64,000 bases of DNA from Streptomyces sp. ISL-66 (GCF_018614135.1 NZ_JAGGOW010000032.1:78963-142962); one strand, 5' to 3'. Shown: positions 8,387-18,417, counted from the stretch's first letter. The notes: a model not told the origin generated them from the sequence alone. Numbers and translations are program-made.

Positions 8387-8664
8387 GCACCGTCGCGCTG
8401 ATGTGGGAGGCCCGGTCCGTCCCCGGGCGGGACAACGAGCTGCTGGAGTGGGCCCGTTCCCAGGTGCTCGCCCAAGATCCGGTGCGCCGCGAGGTGTTCC
8501 GGGCCCCGCACGACCGGGTGCTCGTGATCACCTGGTGGGAGACCTCCGAGGGGATCGCGGCCGAGTTGCCCGAACTCCCCGAGCCCGCTGCCGACTTGAT
8601 CACACGGGCGGTCCACCGCTGGCGGTTCGAATCGGTGGAGACGGTCGAGGCCGGCGGAAGCTGA
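8383..8664 (+). CDS. Small hypothetical protein, translationally coupled to tsaD
   Basis: The 93-residue ORF begins with a GTG overlapping the tsaD stop (GTGA), the arrangement used throughout this operon. The product ([26 protein letters not shown], then [19 protein letters not shown]) resembles small ferredoxin-like alpha/beta barrel proteins of the antibiotic-biosynthesis-monooxygenase superfold. I cannot assign an activity, and this likeness is an impression from strand spacing. It has no signal peptide or membrane segment and is presumably cytosolic. Confidence 0.75.
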   Translation: MSTVALMWEARSVPGRDNELLEWARSQVLAQDPVRREVFRAPHDRVLVITWWETSEGIAAELPELPEPAADLITRAVHRWRFESVETVEAGGS

Positions 8665-8718
8665 GCCTTCGCGCCGGGGGACGGGCGGGATCCGCGGGGT
8701 CCGCGCGGCGGGGCGGAT

Positions 8719-9402
8719 ATGGTCATGCGCATGCCCCGCCGTGAACTGCCCCCGCCGCCCCCTCCCGCGCACCTGCGCGCCTGGCTCGACGAGAGCACCG
8801 TACGGGCCGACCGCGCCCGGTTCCTGAGCGAGCTCGGGCGCCGCAGCCTGGGCATCGGGCGGCTGCTGCTGCTCTGGGCCGTGGCGGCGGTCTTCGCCCT
8901 CGGCTGGTCCTTCGTCGGCATGGCCCTGATGGCCTTCGAGGCGCACGACCCGTTCTCGTACCTCTTCGGCCTCATCTTCGCGGCGCTCGGCGTAGGCGTG
9001 CTGATCCCGGCCGGATTCTGGCTCGCCTGGGGCGCCAAGCGGGACCGGCAGGTACGCCGACTGCTGTGCGCGTGGGCGGAGCTGGGGCGGGACCCGGCCG
9101 CCGACTCCGCGGTGCGCGCTCCGGGGCTCAGCCTGACCTGGCTGCTCGCCTCGTTCGTCCTGTGCGGACTGGGGCTCTGGGTGACACTCGGATCGGCGGC
9201 GTCGGCCGTGCCCGGGGACGACACCTACGGCGAGGTCGCGTACACGATGGGCCTCGGCATGATCCTCTGGATCACCGGCCTGCTGGGCGCCGGCAAGGCG
9301 GGCGCGCACTACCGCTGGGCGCTACGCGCCTTCGGTGGCGGGTCGCGGTCCGCCGGGCCCGCGTCCGCCGAGACCGCGTCCTCCGGGCCCGTGTCGTCCT
9401 GA
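8719..9402 (+). CDS. Predicted four-helix membrane protein
   Basis: The product is up to 227 residues long, with three ATGs close together (8719, 8725, 8731), so the exact start is uncertain. After a Pro-rich N-terminus come two strongly hydrophobic helices (about residues 52-75 and 82-105). A charged AKRDRQVRRLL loop follows, then two more helices (about 138-160 and 178-198). The end is a Ser/Ala-rich cytosolic tail. No family motif is recognised. The gene is separated from the tsaD operon by only 54 bases and may be its last member. It converges with the methyltransferase gene at 9458. Confidence 0.8.
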   Translation: MVMRMPRRELPPPPPPAHLRAWLDESTVRADRARFLSELGRRSLGIGRLLLLWAVAAVFALGWSFVGMALMAFEAHDPFSYLFGLIFAALGVGVLIPAGFWLAWGAKRDRQVRRLLCAWAELGRDPAADSAVRAPGLSLTWLLASFVLCGLGLWVTLGSAASAVPGDDTYGEVAYTMGLGMILWITGLLGAGKAGAHYRWALRAFGGGSRSAGPASAETASSGPVSS

Positions 9403-9457
9403 GCCCGCCAATTCCACCGGCCCGCCCGGGACGGCCCCCGGCGTCTTCCCCGGAGCG

Positions 9458-10708
9458 TCAGGGCCCGGTCGTCGGCGAGCCGATCAGCATCGAGGGGGCT
9501 CCCGCGACCCGGGTCAGGAACACGGTCGCGGAGTTCGGGCCCTGCGGCTTCACCTTCCGGCGCAGCTCCTCGGGCTCGATCGCGGAGCCGCGCTTCTTCA
9601 CCGTCAGGATCCCGACGCCGCGCTCGCGCAGCAGCGCCTTGAGCTTCTTCAGTCCGAAGGGCAGCACGTCCGTGATCTCGTACGAGGTCGCGTACGGGGT
9701 CTCGCGCAGCTCGTCGGCGGTGATGTACGCGATGGTCGGGTCGATCAGCCGGCCGCCCAGCCGCTCCGCGACCTCGGCGACGAGATGGGCCCGGATCACG
9801 GCGCCGTCGGGCTCGTAGAGGTAGCGGCCGACGGGACCGGCCTGCGGATCGGGCAGCGGGTCGGCGGTCGCCAGCGCGCGCGGGCCGGGCAGCAGGGTCG
9901 CCCGGATCTCGCCCGGGGCGGTCCCGAACCACAGGACGGCCTCCTTCACGTCCCCGTGGTCGGAGATCCACTCGGCCTCGGCCTCGGCGGGGACCGCCTC
10001 GTGCGGGATCCCCGGCGCGATCTTGATGGCGGCGAACTTCGCGGAGCGGGCGGTGGCCACGGCCCACGACAGCGGCGGGGAGTAGGACTCCGGGTCGAAG
10101 ACGCGCCCACCCGTCGCCCGGCCGCCACCCCTCACCGACGCGCTCCGCGCGGCCCCCACCCCCTTGCCGCCCCGGCGGGCCGGGTCGATGAAGACGGCGT
10201 CGTAGCCCGCGGTGTCGACCTCCGTGACGTCCGCCTCCCGGACCTCGATCAGGTCCGCGAGCCCCAGCGCCCGCGCGTTGGCGCGCGCGACGGCGACGGT
10301 CAGCGGGTCGTGGTCCACCGCCAGCACGCGGATGCCGATCCGGGCCAGGGCCAGGGCGTCGCCGCCGATGCCGCAGCACAGGTCCGCGAGGCTGCGTACG
10401 CCCAGGGCGGCGAGCCGCTCGGCGCGGTACGAGGCCACCGACGCGCGGGTGGCCATCTCGCCCCCGCCGGGCGTGAAGTACATCCGGTGGGCGTCCTGCG
10501 CCCCGAACTTCGCCACCGCGCGCTGCCGCAGCCGGGCCTGCCCGAGGGCGGCGGACACCAGCGCGGCGGGGTGCTCGCGGCGCAGCCGGGTGGCGACGGC
10601 GATCTCCTGGGCGGGGTCGTAGTCCCGGAGCGAGTCGAGGAGGGCGCTGCCCTCGGGGGTGAGGAGCGCGGCGAAGTCTTCGGGGGTCACGGGTCCATTG
10701 TCGGCCAC
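9458..10708 (-). CDS. Class I SAM-dependent methyltransferase with THUMP-like C-terminal domain
   Basis: The 416-residue protein carries a Rossmann methyltransferase core. Motif I is SLADLCCGIGGDALALA (near residue 109), motif II is VLAVDHDP and the motif IV region is YDAVFIDPARRGGKG (near 170). The C-terminal part (about 330-416) resembles the small THUMP-like domain found on a conserved group of actinobacterial methyltransferases (ITADELRETPYATSYEITDVLPF and EPEELRRKVK). The ID-P-AR motif is unusual compared with NPPY-type N-methyltransferases, so the substrate is uncertain. An RNA target is plausible from the C-terminal domain. The gene is monocistronic, with a convergent neighbour 55 bases away. 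Confidence 0.82.
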   Translation of the reverse strand: MADNGPVTPEDFAALLTPEGSALLDSLRDYDPAQEIAVATRLRREHPAALVSAALGQARLRQRAVAKFGAQDAHRMYFTPGGGEMATRASVASYRAERLAALGVRSLADLCCGIGGDALALARIGIRVLAVDHDPLTVAVARANARALGLADLIEVREADVTEVDTAGYDAVFIDPARRGGKGVGAARSASVRGGGRATGGRVFDPESYSPPLSWAVATARSAKFAAIKIAPGIPHEAVPAEAEAEWISDHGDVKEAVLWFGTAPGEIRATLLPGPRALATADPLPDPQAGPVGRYLYEPDGAVIRAHLVAEVAERLGGRLIDPTIAYITADELRETPYATSYEITDVLPFGLKKLKALLRERGVGILTVKKRGSAIEPEELRRKVKPQGPNSATVFLTRVAGAPSMLIGSPTTGP

Positions 10709-10790
10709 GGTGGGCCACTCGGAGGAAGGTCGAATTCCCCTCGCGGTGTCGGCCCCGGCGCGGGTGGGGCGGGTGTAAAGATGCCCAACT

Positions 10791-11747
10791 ATGCAGCTAG
10801 TCCGACAAAAGGAACATAAGACGCAACAGGGTCACCGGATCGCGGCAGCAACGCGAGGCCGGTTGGGGATGGCCGCCATGGCCGCACTGCTGGTCGCCGG
10901 ACTGGCGACCGGGTGCGGATCCGCGGAGCCCGGGAAGCCGGACAAGGCCGCGAAGGCGAAGGCGGCCGCCGGAGCCGAGGCCGGAGCGGCCGGCGCACTC
11001 GGCAACCACGCCGAGAAGCTGAAGGCCGCCCAACAGGCGCGGGCGGTCGCCGCGAAGAAGTGGGGCCTGGCCAAACCGCCGCTCACGGCCCCGGCGGCCC
11101 CCAAGAAGAAGCCGGAGATCACCACCCGCGACGGCTTCGAGGTGGAGGACCAGGAGAACCTGCCGCCGGTCTTCACCACCGTCCCCACGGAGGAGAAGGT
11201 CGTCTTCCTGACGATCGACGACGGCGCCGAGAAGGACCCCGAGTTCCTGAAGATGATGCAGGAACTCAAGCTCCCGTACACCGCGTTCCTGAGCGACTAC
11301 CTGGTGCGGGACAACTACCCGTACTTCAAGGCGATGCAGGCCGCGGGCGTCACCCTGAACAACCACACGCTCAACCACCGCTACATGCCAGCGCTCTCGT
11401 ACGAGAAGCAGCGGCAGGAGATCTGCGGTCAGCAGGACACGATCCAGAAGCAGTTCGGCAAGCGGCCGACGCTGTTCCGTCCGCCGTACGGGAACTACAA
11501 CGAGGACACGCTGCGCGCGGCCAAGTCCTGCGGGATCAAGGCCGTTCCGCTGTGGAACGAGGAGGCCTTCCCGAACCGGATGGACTGGAGGGAATGGGAC
11601 AAGGACCTCCACCCCGGCGACATCATCCTCACCCACTTCCGGGGCAAGGAGGACTGGAAGGGGAGCATGACTGACATGATCCGTCATGTCATGAAGACCG
11701 TCACGGCCAAGGGGTACGCCGTGGCACGCCTGGAGGACTATCTGTGA
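10791..11747 (+). CDS. Lipoprotein polysaccharide deacetylase (NodB domain), copy 1
   Basis: The 318-residue protein has an unusually long n-region, then LLVAGLATGC with lipobox cysteine near residue 42, so it should be lipid-anchored outside the membrane. The NodB homology domain (about 135-318) retains TIDDGAEKD (metal Asp pair), NNHTLNH (metal histidines) and FRPPYGNYN. It therefore looks catalytically intact for deacetylating a wall or capsule polymer. A TAAAGAT -10-like box ends 9 bases before the ATG, so the mRNA may be nearly leaderless. The stop overlaps the GTG of the paralogue that follows. Confidence 0.9.
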   Translation: MQLVRQKEHKTQQGHRIAAATRGRLGMAAMAALLVAGLATGCGSAEPGKPDKAAKAKAAAGAEAGAAGALGNHAEKLKAAQQARAVAAKKWGLAKPPLTAPAAPKKKPEITTRDGFEVEDQENLPPVFTTVPTEEKVVFLTIDDGAEKDPEFLKMMQELKLPYTAFLSDYLVRDNYPYFKAMQAAGVTLNNHTLNHRYMPALSYEKQRQEICGQQDTIQKQFGKRPTLFRPPYGNYNEDTLRAAKSCGIKAVPLWNEEAFPNRMDWREWDKDLHPGDIILTHFRGKEDWKGSMTDMIRHVMKTVTAKGYAVARLEDYL

Positions 11748-12637
11748 AGCACACGCGCCGGTTGGTAGCCGGAACGCTGGCGGCCGGCGCGCTCGCGCTG
11801 TCCCTGACGGGGTGCGGGGACGGCGCGGATCCCACGGAGCGGCTCGGCCGCAAGGCGACGCAGACCACGCCGTCCCCGTCGCCTTCGGCCTCCGCCTCCT
11901 CGTCGCCATCCGGCCCGTCCGGGGCCGGGCCGGGGGCGGCGGGGGACGAGGCGTACAAGAAGTGGGGGCTGACCGCCCCCCTCCAGTACGCGCCCAAGCC
12001 CCGGGCCAAACCCCAGATCCCGTCGGCGAAGCCGGGCAGGGTCCAGGTCATCGACCGAATACCCGTCCCGGCGGACGACAAGGTCGTCTTCCTGACGTTC
12101 GACGACGGCGCGGAGAAGGACCCCGAGTTCCTGAAGATGGCCGCCGACCTGAAGCTGCCGATCAGCATGTTCCTGACGGACAGCGTCGCCTCGGCGGACT
12201 ACGGGCACTTCGAGAAGCTCCGCGACAACGGTTCCCGCAGCACGATAAACAACCACACGCTGACGCACCCGAACCTGCGGACCCTGCCCTTCGCGGCGCA
12301 GAAGAAGGAAATATGCGGCCAGCAGGAACGCCTGGAGAAGCGCTTCGGCGCGAAGCCGACGCGCTTTCGGCCCCCGTTCGGCAACTACAACGACGACACC
12401 CTCAGGGCCGCGAACGAGTGCGGGATAACCCAGCTCCTCCTGTGGCGCGTGTCGATGCAGATCAACAACTTCCAGTACGCCGAGGGCTCCGCCCTCAAAC
12501 CGGGTGACATCGTCCTGGCCCACTTCCGCGGCCCCGCCGAGCTCAAGGGCTCGACGGAGATCGAGATGACCACGCGGATGCTCCGGCGGATACAGGAGCA
12601 GGGGTACCGCATCGGGCGGCTGGAGGACTACCTCTGA
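11744..12637 (+). CDS. Lipoprotein polysaccharide deacetylase (NodB domain), copy 2
   Basis: The 297-residue paralogue is encoded immediately downstream with a GTGA overlap. The lipobox is LALSLTGC (Cys near residue 24), followed by a Ser/Pro linker (about 45-70) and the NodB domain. VVFLTFDDGAEKDPEF, NNHTLTH and FRPPFGNYNDDT match copy 1 almost residue for residue. GDIVLAHFRG and the ending RLEDYL also match. This points to tandem duplication with conserved catalysis, and linker differences suggest different reach across the wall. Both copies presumably act together on peptidoglycan or a secondary polymer. The substrate cannot be read from sequence. Confidence 0.9.
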   Translation: MKHTRRLVAGTLAAGALALSLTGCGDGADPTERLGRKATQTTPSPSPSASASSSPSGPSGAGPGAAGDEAYKKWGLTAPLQYAPKPRAKPQIPSAKPGRVQVIDRIPVPADDKVVFLTFDDGAEKDPEFLKMAADLKLPISMFLTDSVASADYGHFEKLRDNGSRSTINNHTLTHPNLRTLPFAAQKKEICGQQERLEKRFGAKPTRFRPPFGNYNDDTLRAANECGITQLLLWRVSMQINNFQYAEGSALKPGDIVLAHFRGPAELKGSTEIEMTTRMLRRIQEQGYRIGRLEDYL

Positions 12638-12705
12638 GGGCTGCGACCGCGAGGGTTCACCGGGTCGCGACGCCCGGCACGGCCCGGCGAAGCATCCCCG
12701 CCACG

Positions 12706-12743
12706 GCACTACTGGCGCGCCACCGCACTACTGGCGCACCACC
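12706..12743. repeat. 19-bp tandem duplication across the FtsW stop codon
   Basis: Two adjacent 19-bp copies (12706-12724 and 12725-12743) differ at one position. The right-hand copy encodes the last residues and stop of the FtsW-like gene (minus strand). The left-hand copy lies beyond the stop, so the protein end is not altered. Confidence 0.8.
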
Positions 12744-14128
12744 GCGGGCGTGATCGTCGTTTCCACCGGTCCCAGGCTGTCCGCCTCGCGCTGGCGTTCC
12801 GCGCTGTCGGAGATGCGCAGGAGCAGGGCGATCATGATCCAGTTGGCCAGCAGCGAAGAGCCGCCCGCCGCGAGGAAGGGCAGGGCCTTGCCCGTCAGGG
12901 GGATGAGGCCCGTGACGCCGCCGGCCACCACGAAGACCTGGAGGGCCAGCGCCGAGGACAGGCCCACCGCCAGCAGCTTGCCGAACGGGTCCCGGGCGCC
13001 CAGGGCCATCCGCAGCCCCCGCTGCACGAGGAGCGCGTACAGGACCAGGACGGCCATGACGCCGGCCAGGCCGAGCTCCTCGCCCACCGTCGTCAGGATG
13101 AAGTCGCTGCGGCCCGCGAACCCGATGAGCTCCGGGTGGCCCATCCCGAGCCCGGTGCCCGAGACGCCGCCCGTGCCGAAGCTGAACAGGGCCTGCGCGG
13201 ACTGGTCCGAGACGACGCCCGGCGGCCGCTCCTTCCAGTAGTACGACAGCGGGTCCAGCCAGGCGGCCACGCGGCCCTTGACGTGCGGTTCGGTCGAACC
13301 CACGACGAAGGCGCCCGCCGAGGCCAGGACCAGGCCGCAGACGATCCAGCTGGTGCGCTCGGTGGCCACGTAGAGCATCACCACGAAGACACCGAAGAAG
13401 ATCAGCGAGGTCCCGAGGTCGCGCTCGAAGACCAGGACGAGCAGCGAGACGATCCACACGGTGACGATCGGTCCGAGCTGCCGCATCGGCGGCAGCCGCA
13501 TGCCCATGAACTTGCGGCCCGACAGGGCCAGCGAGTCCCGGTGGACGACCAGGTAGCCCGCGAAGAAGACCGCGATCATGATCTTCACGAACTCGCCCGG
13601 CTGTACCGAGAGCCCGCCGATGATGATCCAGCGCTTCGCCCCGTAGGTGTCCGCGCCGAAGAAGGCGGGGGCGATCAGCGCCACCAGCGCGAGGACCATC
13701 GTGATGTAGATGAACCGCTGCAACAGCCGGTGGTCGCGCAGGATCCCCAGCACCGCGATGCAGGCCGCGACGCCGACCACCGACCACATCAGCTGGCCGG
13801 GAGCGTTCGCCACCGCGCCCTTGAACCGGTCGATGTACCCCTGGTCGAGGCGGTGCAGGAGCACCAGGCCCATCCCGGTCAGCAGCAGGGCGAGCGGGAA
13901 GATCAGCGGATCCGCGTACGCCGCGAACCGGCGTACGGCCAGATGCCCCACCAGCGCGAGCAGCGACATGCTGATCACGAAGCCGGTGAGGCCGGGCGGC
14001 AGCGCGTCGCTCATCGCGAGGCTCGCGCTGATGTGTCCGGCCACCGTGACGCCGACGACGAGGACGAGCAGCAGCGCTTCCGTGCGGCGGCGCGCGCCCG
14101 CGGTCGTCAGGGGCTTCAATCCGCGCAC
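12728..14128 (-). CDS. FtsW/RodA/SpoVE-family peptidoglycan polymerase
   Basis: The 466-residue SEDS protein has about ten membrane helices. Recognisable motifs are YIDRFKGAVANAPGQLMWSVVG, AKRWIIIGGLSVQPGEFVKI (the conserved Arg/Gly/Gln/Pro/Glu region), VLVFERDLGTSLIFF with the catalytic-region Asp, and TVGEELGLAGVMAVL. The C-terminal GGVTGLIPLTGKALPFLAAGGSSLLANWI is the SEDS signature. SEDS proteins polymerise lipid II with a partner PBP. I cannot tell whether this copy serves division, elongation or sporulation. The GTG at 14128 overlaps the stop of a 40-codon ORF, which suggests coupling. Confidence 0.92.
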   Translation of the reverse strand: MRGLKPLTTAGARRRTEALLLVLVVGVTVAGHISASLAMSDALPPGLTGFVISMSLLALVGHLAVRRFAAYADPLIFPLALLLTGMGLVLLHRLDQGYIDRFKGAVANAPGQLMWSVVGVAACIAVLGILRDHRLLQRFIYITMVLALVALIAPAFFGADTYGAKRWIIIGGLSVQPGEFVKIMIAVFFAGYLVVHRDSLALSGRKFMGMRLPPMRQLGPIVTVWIVSLLVLVFERDLGTSLIFFGVFVVMLYVATERTSWIVCGLVLASAGAFVVGSTEPHVKGRVAAWLDPLSYYWKERPPGVVSDQSAQALFSFGTGGVSGTGLGMGHPELIGFAGRSDFILTTVGEELGLAGVMAVLVLYALLVQRGLRMALGARDPFGKLLAVGLSSALALQVFVVAGGVTGLIPLTGKALPFLAAGGSSLLANWIMIALLLRISDSAERQREADSLGPVETTITPAVVRQ

Positions 14129-14238
14129 GGGACGCCGCCGTCGTCGATGGCGCCCGCTGAGCTCGGGCTCGCAGGGGCCTCGGGCCCGATCTGCTCGGCA
14201 ATGAGCCGCTTTATCTTCATATCGTCTACGACGTTCAT
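14116..14238 (-). CDS. Candidate 40-codon ORF overlapping the FtsW-like start
   Basis: An ATG at 14238 opens a 40-codon frame (MNVVDDMKIKRLIAEQIGPEAP...). Its TGA lies inside the first codons of the FtsW-like gene, a 13-base overlap in another frame. The N-terminal half looks like an amphipathic helix and the second half is disordered Ser/Ala/Gly. A GTGGAG sits directly against the ATG, which is too close for a good ribosome site. The arrangement fits a translationally coupled leader or a small partner, but I know no such family. Confidence 0.35.
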   Translation of the reverse strand: MNVVDDMKIKRLIAEQIGPEAPASPSSAGAIDDGGVPCAD

Positions 14239-14405
14239 CTCCACGCCGTGGTTCCGGTCATGGTTCCTGTCGAAGCCCTCGAACGGAAGGGCCGGTGAAG
14301 ACCCCGGCCAGGTTCGGCTTGCGGTTCCGGGTGGTTCTGGACGGTCCCCGGGCGGGGTTTCGGGCGCCCCGGACCGGCCCGGACGGGGAAAAACCGCGGC
14401 GCGTA

Positions 14406-14432
14406 TTGGCACTCCGCTTGACCGAGTGCTAA
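14406..14432 (+). promoter_or_regulatory. CIRCE operator 1 (HrcA site) of groES
   Basis: TTGGCACTC and GAGTGCTAA flank exactly nine bases, the CIRCE architecture bound by the heat-shock repressor HrcA. It overlaps the -35 hexamer of the groES promoter. The 14239-14405 stretch upstream, toward the divergent 40-codon ORF and FtsW-like gene, shows no other clear feature. Confidence 0.93.
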
Positions 14433-14447
14433 TCCCCGGAATAGTCT
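14418..14447 (+). promoter_or_regulatory. groES promoter (-35 TTGACC, -10 TAGTCT)
   Basis: TTGACC (14418-14423) and TAGTCT (14442-14447) are separated by 18 bases, a good principal-sigma promoter. CIRCE 1 covers the -35 box, and CIRCE 2 starts just after the expected transcription start, so HrcA should block it twice. The untranslated leader would be about 120 bases. Confidence 0.8.
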
Positions 14448-14452
14448 CGCGT

Positions 14453-14479
14453 CTGGCACTCGCCCCTGGTGAGTGCCAA
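14453..14479 (+). promoter_or_regulatory. CIRCE operator 2 (HrcA site) of groES
   Basis: CTGGCACTC and GAGTGCCAA flank nine bases. It sits immediately downstream of the -10 box and would be in the 5' untranslated region. Paired CIRCE elements upstream of groES are known in Streptomyces. Confidence 0.92.
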
Positions 14480-14575
14480 CACAGCGACAGGCAGATCCGG
14501 CACCCGCGACGACGGATCGACCTGGTCGCCACCTCAGACAGTTGACCCCGGATCTCCGAAGGGGGAGGTCGGATC

Positions 14576-14884
14576 GTGACGACCACCAGCTCCAAGGTTG
14601 CCATCAAGCCGCTTGAGGACCGCATTGTGGTCCAGCCGCTCGACGCCGAGCAGACCACGGCCTCTGGCCTGGTCATCCCGGACACCGCGAAGGAGAAGCC
14701 CCAGGAGGGCGTCGTCCTCGCGGTAGGCCCGGGCCGCTTCGAGGACGGCCAGCGACTTCCGCTGGACGTCACCGTTGGCGACGTCGTGCTGTACAGCAAG
14801 TACGGCGGCACCGAAGTGAAGTACAACGGCGAGGAATACCTCGTCCTCTCGGCCCGCGACGTGCTCGCGATCGTCGAGAAGTAG
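14576..14884 (+). CDS. groES: Co-chaperonin GroES
   Basis: The 102-residue Hsp10 caps the GroEL chamber. It shows [39 protein letters not shown], with the mobile loop around residues 22-36, and the [33 protein letters not shown] ending typical of GroES. The start is GTG 14576, preceded by GGGGGAGG at suitable spacing. groEL1 follows 132 bases later on the same strand. Expression should be heat-inducible through the two CIRCE sites upstream. Confidence 0.97.
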   Translation: MTTTSSKVAIKPLEDRIVVQPLDAEQTTASGLVIPDTAKEKPQEGVVLAVGPGRFEDGQRLPLDVTVGDVVLYSKYGGTEVKYNGEEYLVLSARDVLAIVEK

Positions 14885-15007
14885 TCACTTCTTCAGTTTT
14901 GCTTTGAGCTACGCCCCTGGTCACCCCTGCTGATGCCGGGCGGCGAGGGGCGTAGTTCGTTCTAGGCGGTCGCGGTGAGCGGCCGGGGATCGCAACGAGA
15001 GGGCTGA

Positions 15008-16645
<1,638 letters not shown>

Positions 16646-16664
16646 CCTCGTCAGTAGTCGCGGC

Positions 16665-16707
16665 AAAGCCCCGGTCACCGCTGCCAAGCGGTGGTGACCG
16701 GGGCTTT
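16665..16707. terminator. Terminator hairpin after groEL1
   Basis: A perfect 15-bp stem (AAAGCCCCGGTCACC with its complement at 16693-16707) encloses a 13-base loop 20 bases after the groEL1 stop. It ends in a TTT run on the plus strand and an AAA/TTT on the other. It could therefore also serve the minus-strand gene ending at 16755. Confidence 0.88.
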
Positions 16708-16754
16708 CCCGTCTGTTTTCCCGGCTGCCTCTGCGGCTGCTTTCCCTACTGCGG

Positions 16755-17453
16755 CTATCCGGGCGTCATGCCCATCTGTCGCATCAGGCCCGGTGCGTCG
16801 TAGTACCACCAGTCTTCCGCGATCTGGCCGTTCTCGATGCGGCAGGTCGTACAGCCCGACATGGAGACTTCCCTGCCGGTCGGCGCGACCCCCATGAACT
16901 CGCCCTTGTGGGTGCCCTTCCAGTCCCAGAGCGTGGTGACGCAGTCCCCCTCGGCGATCTGGCGCGTCATGTCGAAGGTGAAGTCGAAGGCGGCCCGCCA
17001 CATGCCCATGGTCATGCGCAGGCCCTCGCGGCCGTTGCCCCTGTCCCCGCTCTGCATGATGTCGTGGGTGACGTAGTCGGCCGCGACGCACTCGTCGATG
17101 GCGTCGAAGTTGCCCCTGGCCGCGATCTCGTCCAACAACCGGGTCGCGACGAGCTTGTTGAGGTACTCGTCGCGGACCACGTCGAGGTTCATGAACGTGG
17201 GCATGCCCTCGCACAGGGCCACCATCTCCTGGAACATCCGGTCCGTTTCCGGGAGCTGAGAGTTCTTCATGGCCTCTTCGTAGGACGGGAACTCGACGAG
17301 GTCGACGTAGTGGGTCTTGGAGTCGCGGTCCCTGCCGATGAGCGTGTGGGTGACCGTGCGCCGGCCGCTCGCCTGCTCCGCCCAGCGGTCGATGAGCGCG
17401 TTCATCTCGTCGAACCGCGTGGTCTCGTAATCGATCACTTGTACGAATGTCAT
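16755..17453 (-). CDS. SnoaL-like / ester cyclase family protein with N-terminal ABM-like domain
   Basis: The 232-residue protein appears to have two ferredoxin-like halves. Residues 1-95 (TFVQVIDYETTRFDEMNALIDRWAEQASG, then HYVDLVEFPSYEEAMKNS) resemble dimeric alpha/beta barrel proteins. Residues 100-225 are SnoaL-like (VAADYVTHDI, GREGLRMTMGMWRAAFDFTFDMTRQIAEGDCVTTLWDWKGTHKGEFMGVAPTG, IAEDWWYYD). Members of this polyketide-cyclase fold have many roles, so substrate and activity are unknown. The promoter region carries an inverted repeat at 17470-17488. The SDR gene upstream is in the same orientation but 75 bases away. Confidence 0.8.
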   Translation of the reverse strand: MTFVQVIDYETTRFDEMNALIDRWAEQASGRRTVTHTLIGRDRDSKTHYVDLVEFPSYEEAMKNSQLPETDRMFQEMVALCEGMPTFMNLDVVRDEYLNKLVATRLLDEIAARGNFDAIDECVAADYVTHDIMQSGDRGNGREGLRMTMGMWRAAFDFTFDMTRQIAEGDCVTTLWDWKGTHKGEFMGVAPTGREVSMSGCTTCRIENGQIAEDWWYYDAPGLMRQMGMTPG

Positions 17454-17469
17454 CGCGTCGCCTCCCGCG

Positions 17470-17488
17470 CTGGATGGGACACATCCAG
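17470..17488. promoter_or_regulatory. Inverted repeat CTGGATG-N5-CATCCAG in promoter
   Basis: Seven-base perfect arms flank five bases, located 17-35 bases upstream of the ATG at 17453. On the minus strand a TAGACT -10-like box abuts it, so a bound repressor would cover the transcription start. No cognate regulator is encoded next to it, and the function is inferred. Confidence 0.55.
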
Positions 17489-17528
17489 TCTAGGGAGATT
17501 TCACCCATATGCCGCGTTTGCCTGCCGG

Positions 17529-18302
17529 CTACTGCGGTCCGTACTTGCGCCCCGTGCGCGAGGAGACCCCGCCCAGCAACCCGCGCGGGGTCAGCTTCAC
17601 GACACCCATCAGCGCCTTGTACCGGGGGTCCGGGATCGACACCGTCTTGCCCCGCGCCAGGTCGGCCAGGGCCGCGGACACCAGCTTGTCGGCGTCCAGC
17701 CACATCCAGCCGGGAATGTTGTCCGTGCCCATGCCGGCGCGCTGGTGGAACTCGGTGCGCACGAAGCCCGGGCACAGCGCCATCAGCCGTACGCCCGAGC
17801 CGGTCAGGTCCTTGGCCGCGCCCTGCGTGAACTGCACGACCCAGGCCTTGCTCGCCCCGTAGGTGCCGCGCGGCAGGAAGGCGGCCACCGAGGCCACGTT
17901 GATCACGCCGCCCCGCCCGCGCGAGCGCATCGACTCGGTCGCAGCCGAGGTGAGCCGCAGTACGGCCTCGATGTGGACCTTCAGCATCGTCAGCTCGTCG
18001 GCCATGGAGACCTCGAGGTAGCGGCCCTTGTTGCCGAAACCGGCGTTGTTGACCAGCAGGTCCACCGGGTGCGTGCGGTCGCCAAGGCGTTTTTCGACCG
18101 ACGTGATGCCCTCCTCGGTGGAGAGGTCCGCGGCCAGCACCTCGGCTTCGATGCCGTGCCGGTCGTGCAGTTCGGTGGCCTGCTCGCCCAGCCGCTTGGT
18201 GTCCCGGGCCACCAGGACGAGGTTGTGCCCCTGGGCGGCGAGCCGCCGGGCGAAGGCGGCGCCGATGCCCGCCGTGGATCCCGTAATCAACGCAGTCGTC
18301 AT
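17529..18302 (-). CDS. Short-chain dehydrogenase/reductase
   Basis: The 257-residue classical SDR has the cofactor loop TGSTAGIGAAFARRL at the N-terminus. VLVARDTKRL suggests NADP preference because of the Arg after the second strand. NNAGFGNKG, an active-site Ser in INVASVAAFLPRG and YGASK (Tyr/Lys catalytic pair) are all intact. The C-terminus (PRYKALMGVVKLTPRGLLGGVSSRTGRKYG) resembles the subgroup annotated as DltE- or YqjQ-like oxidoreductases. The substrate is unknown. It ends 75 bases before the SnoaL-like gene and may be transcribed with it. Confidence 0.88.
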   Translation of the reverse strand: MTTALITGSTAGIGAAFARRLAAQGHNLVLVARDTKRLGEQATELHDRHGIEAEVLAADLSTEEGITSVEKRLGDRTHPVDLLVNNAGFGNKGRYLEVSMADELTMLKVHIEAVLRLTSAATESMRSRGRGGVINVASVAAFLPRGTYGASKAWVVQFTQGAAKDLTGSGVRLMALCPGFVRTEFHQRAGMGTDNIPGWMWLDADKLVSAALADLARGKTVSIPDPRYKALMGVVKLTPRGLLGGVSSRTGRKYGPQ

Positions 18303-18417
18303 ACGCGCAACCTAGCCGCCCGGGCGGCCGCCGCCCGTACCAGGTTCCGGATAGGGCCCCGGACCGGCCTTCGCGTCAGCTTCCTTGCGGTCGCCGCCAC
18401 TTGGCGGGCTGCTCCAG

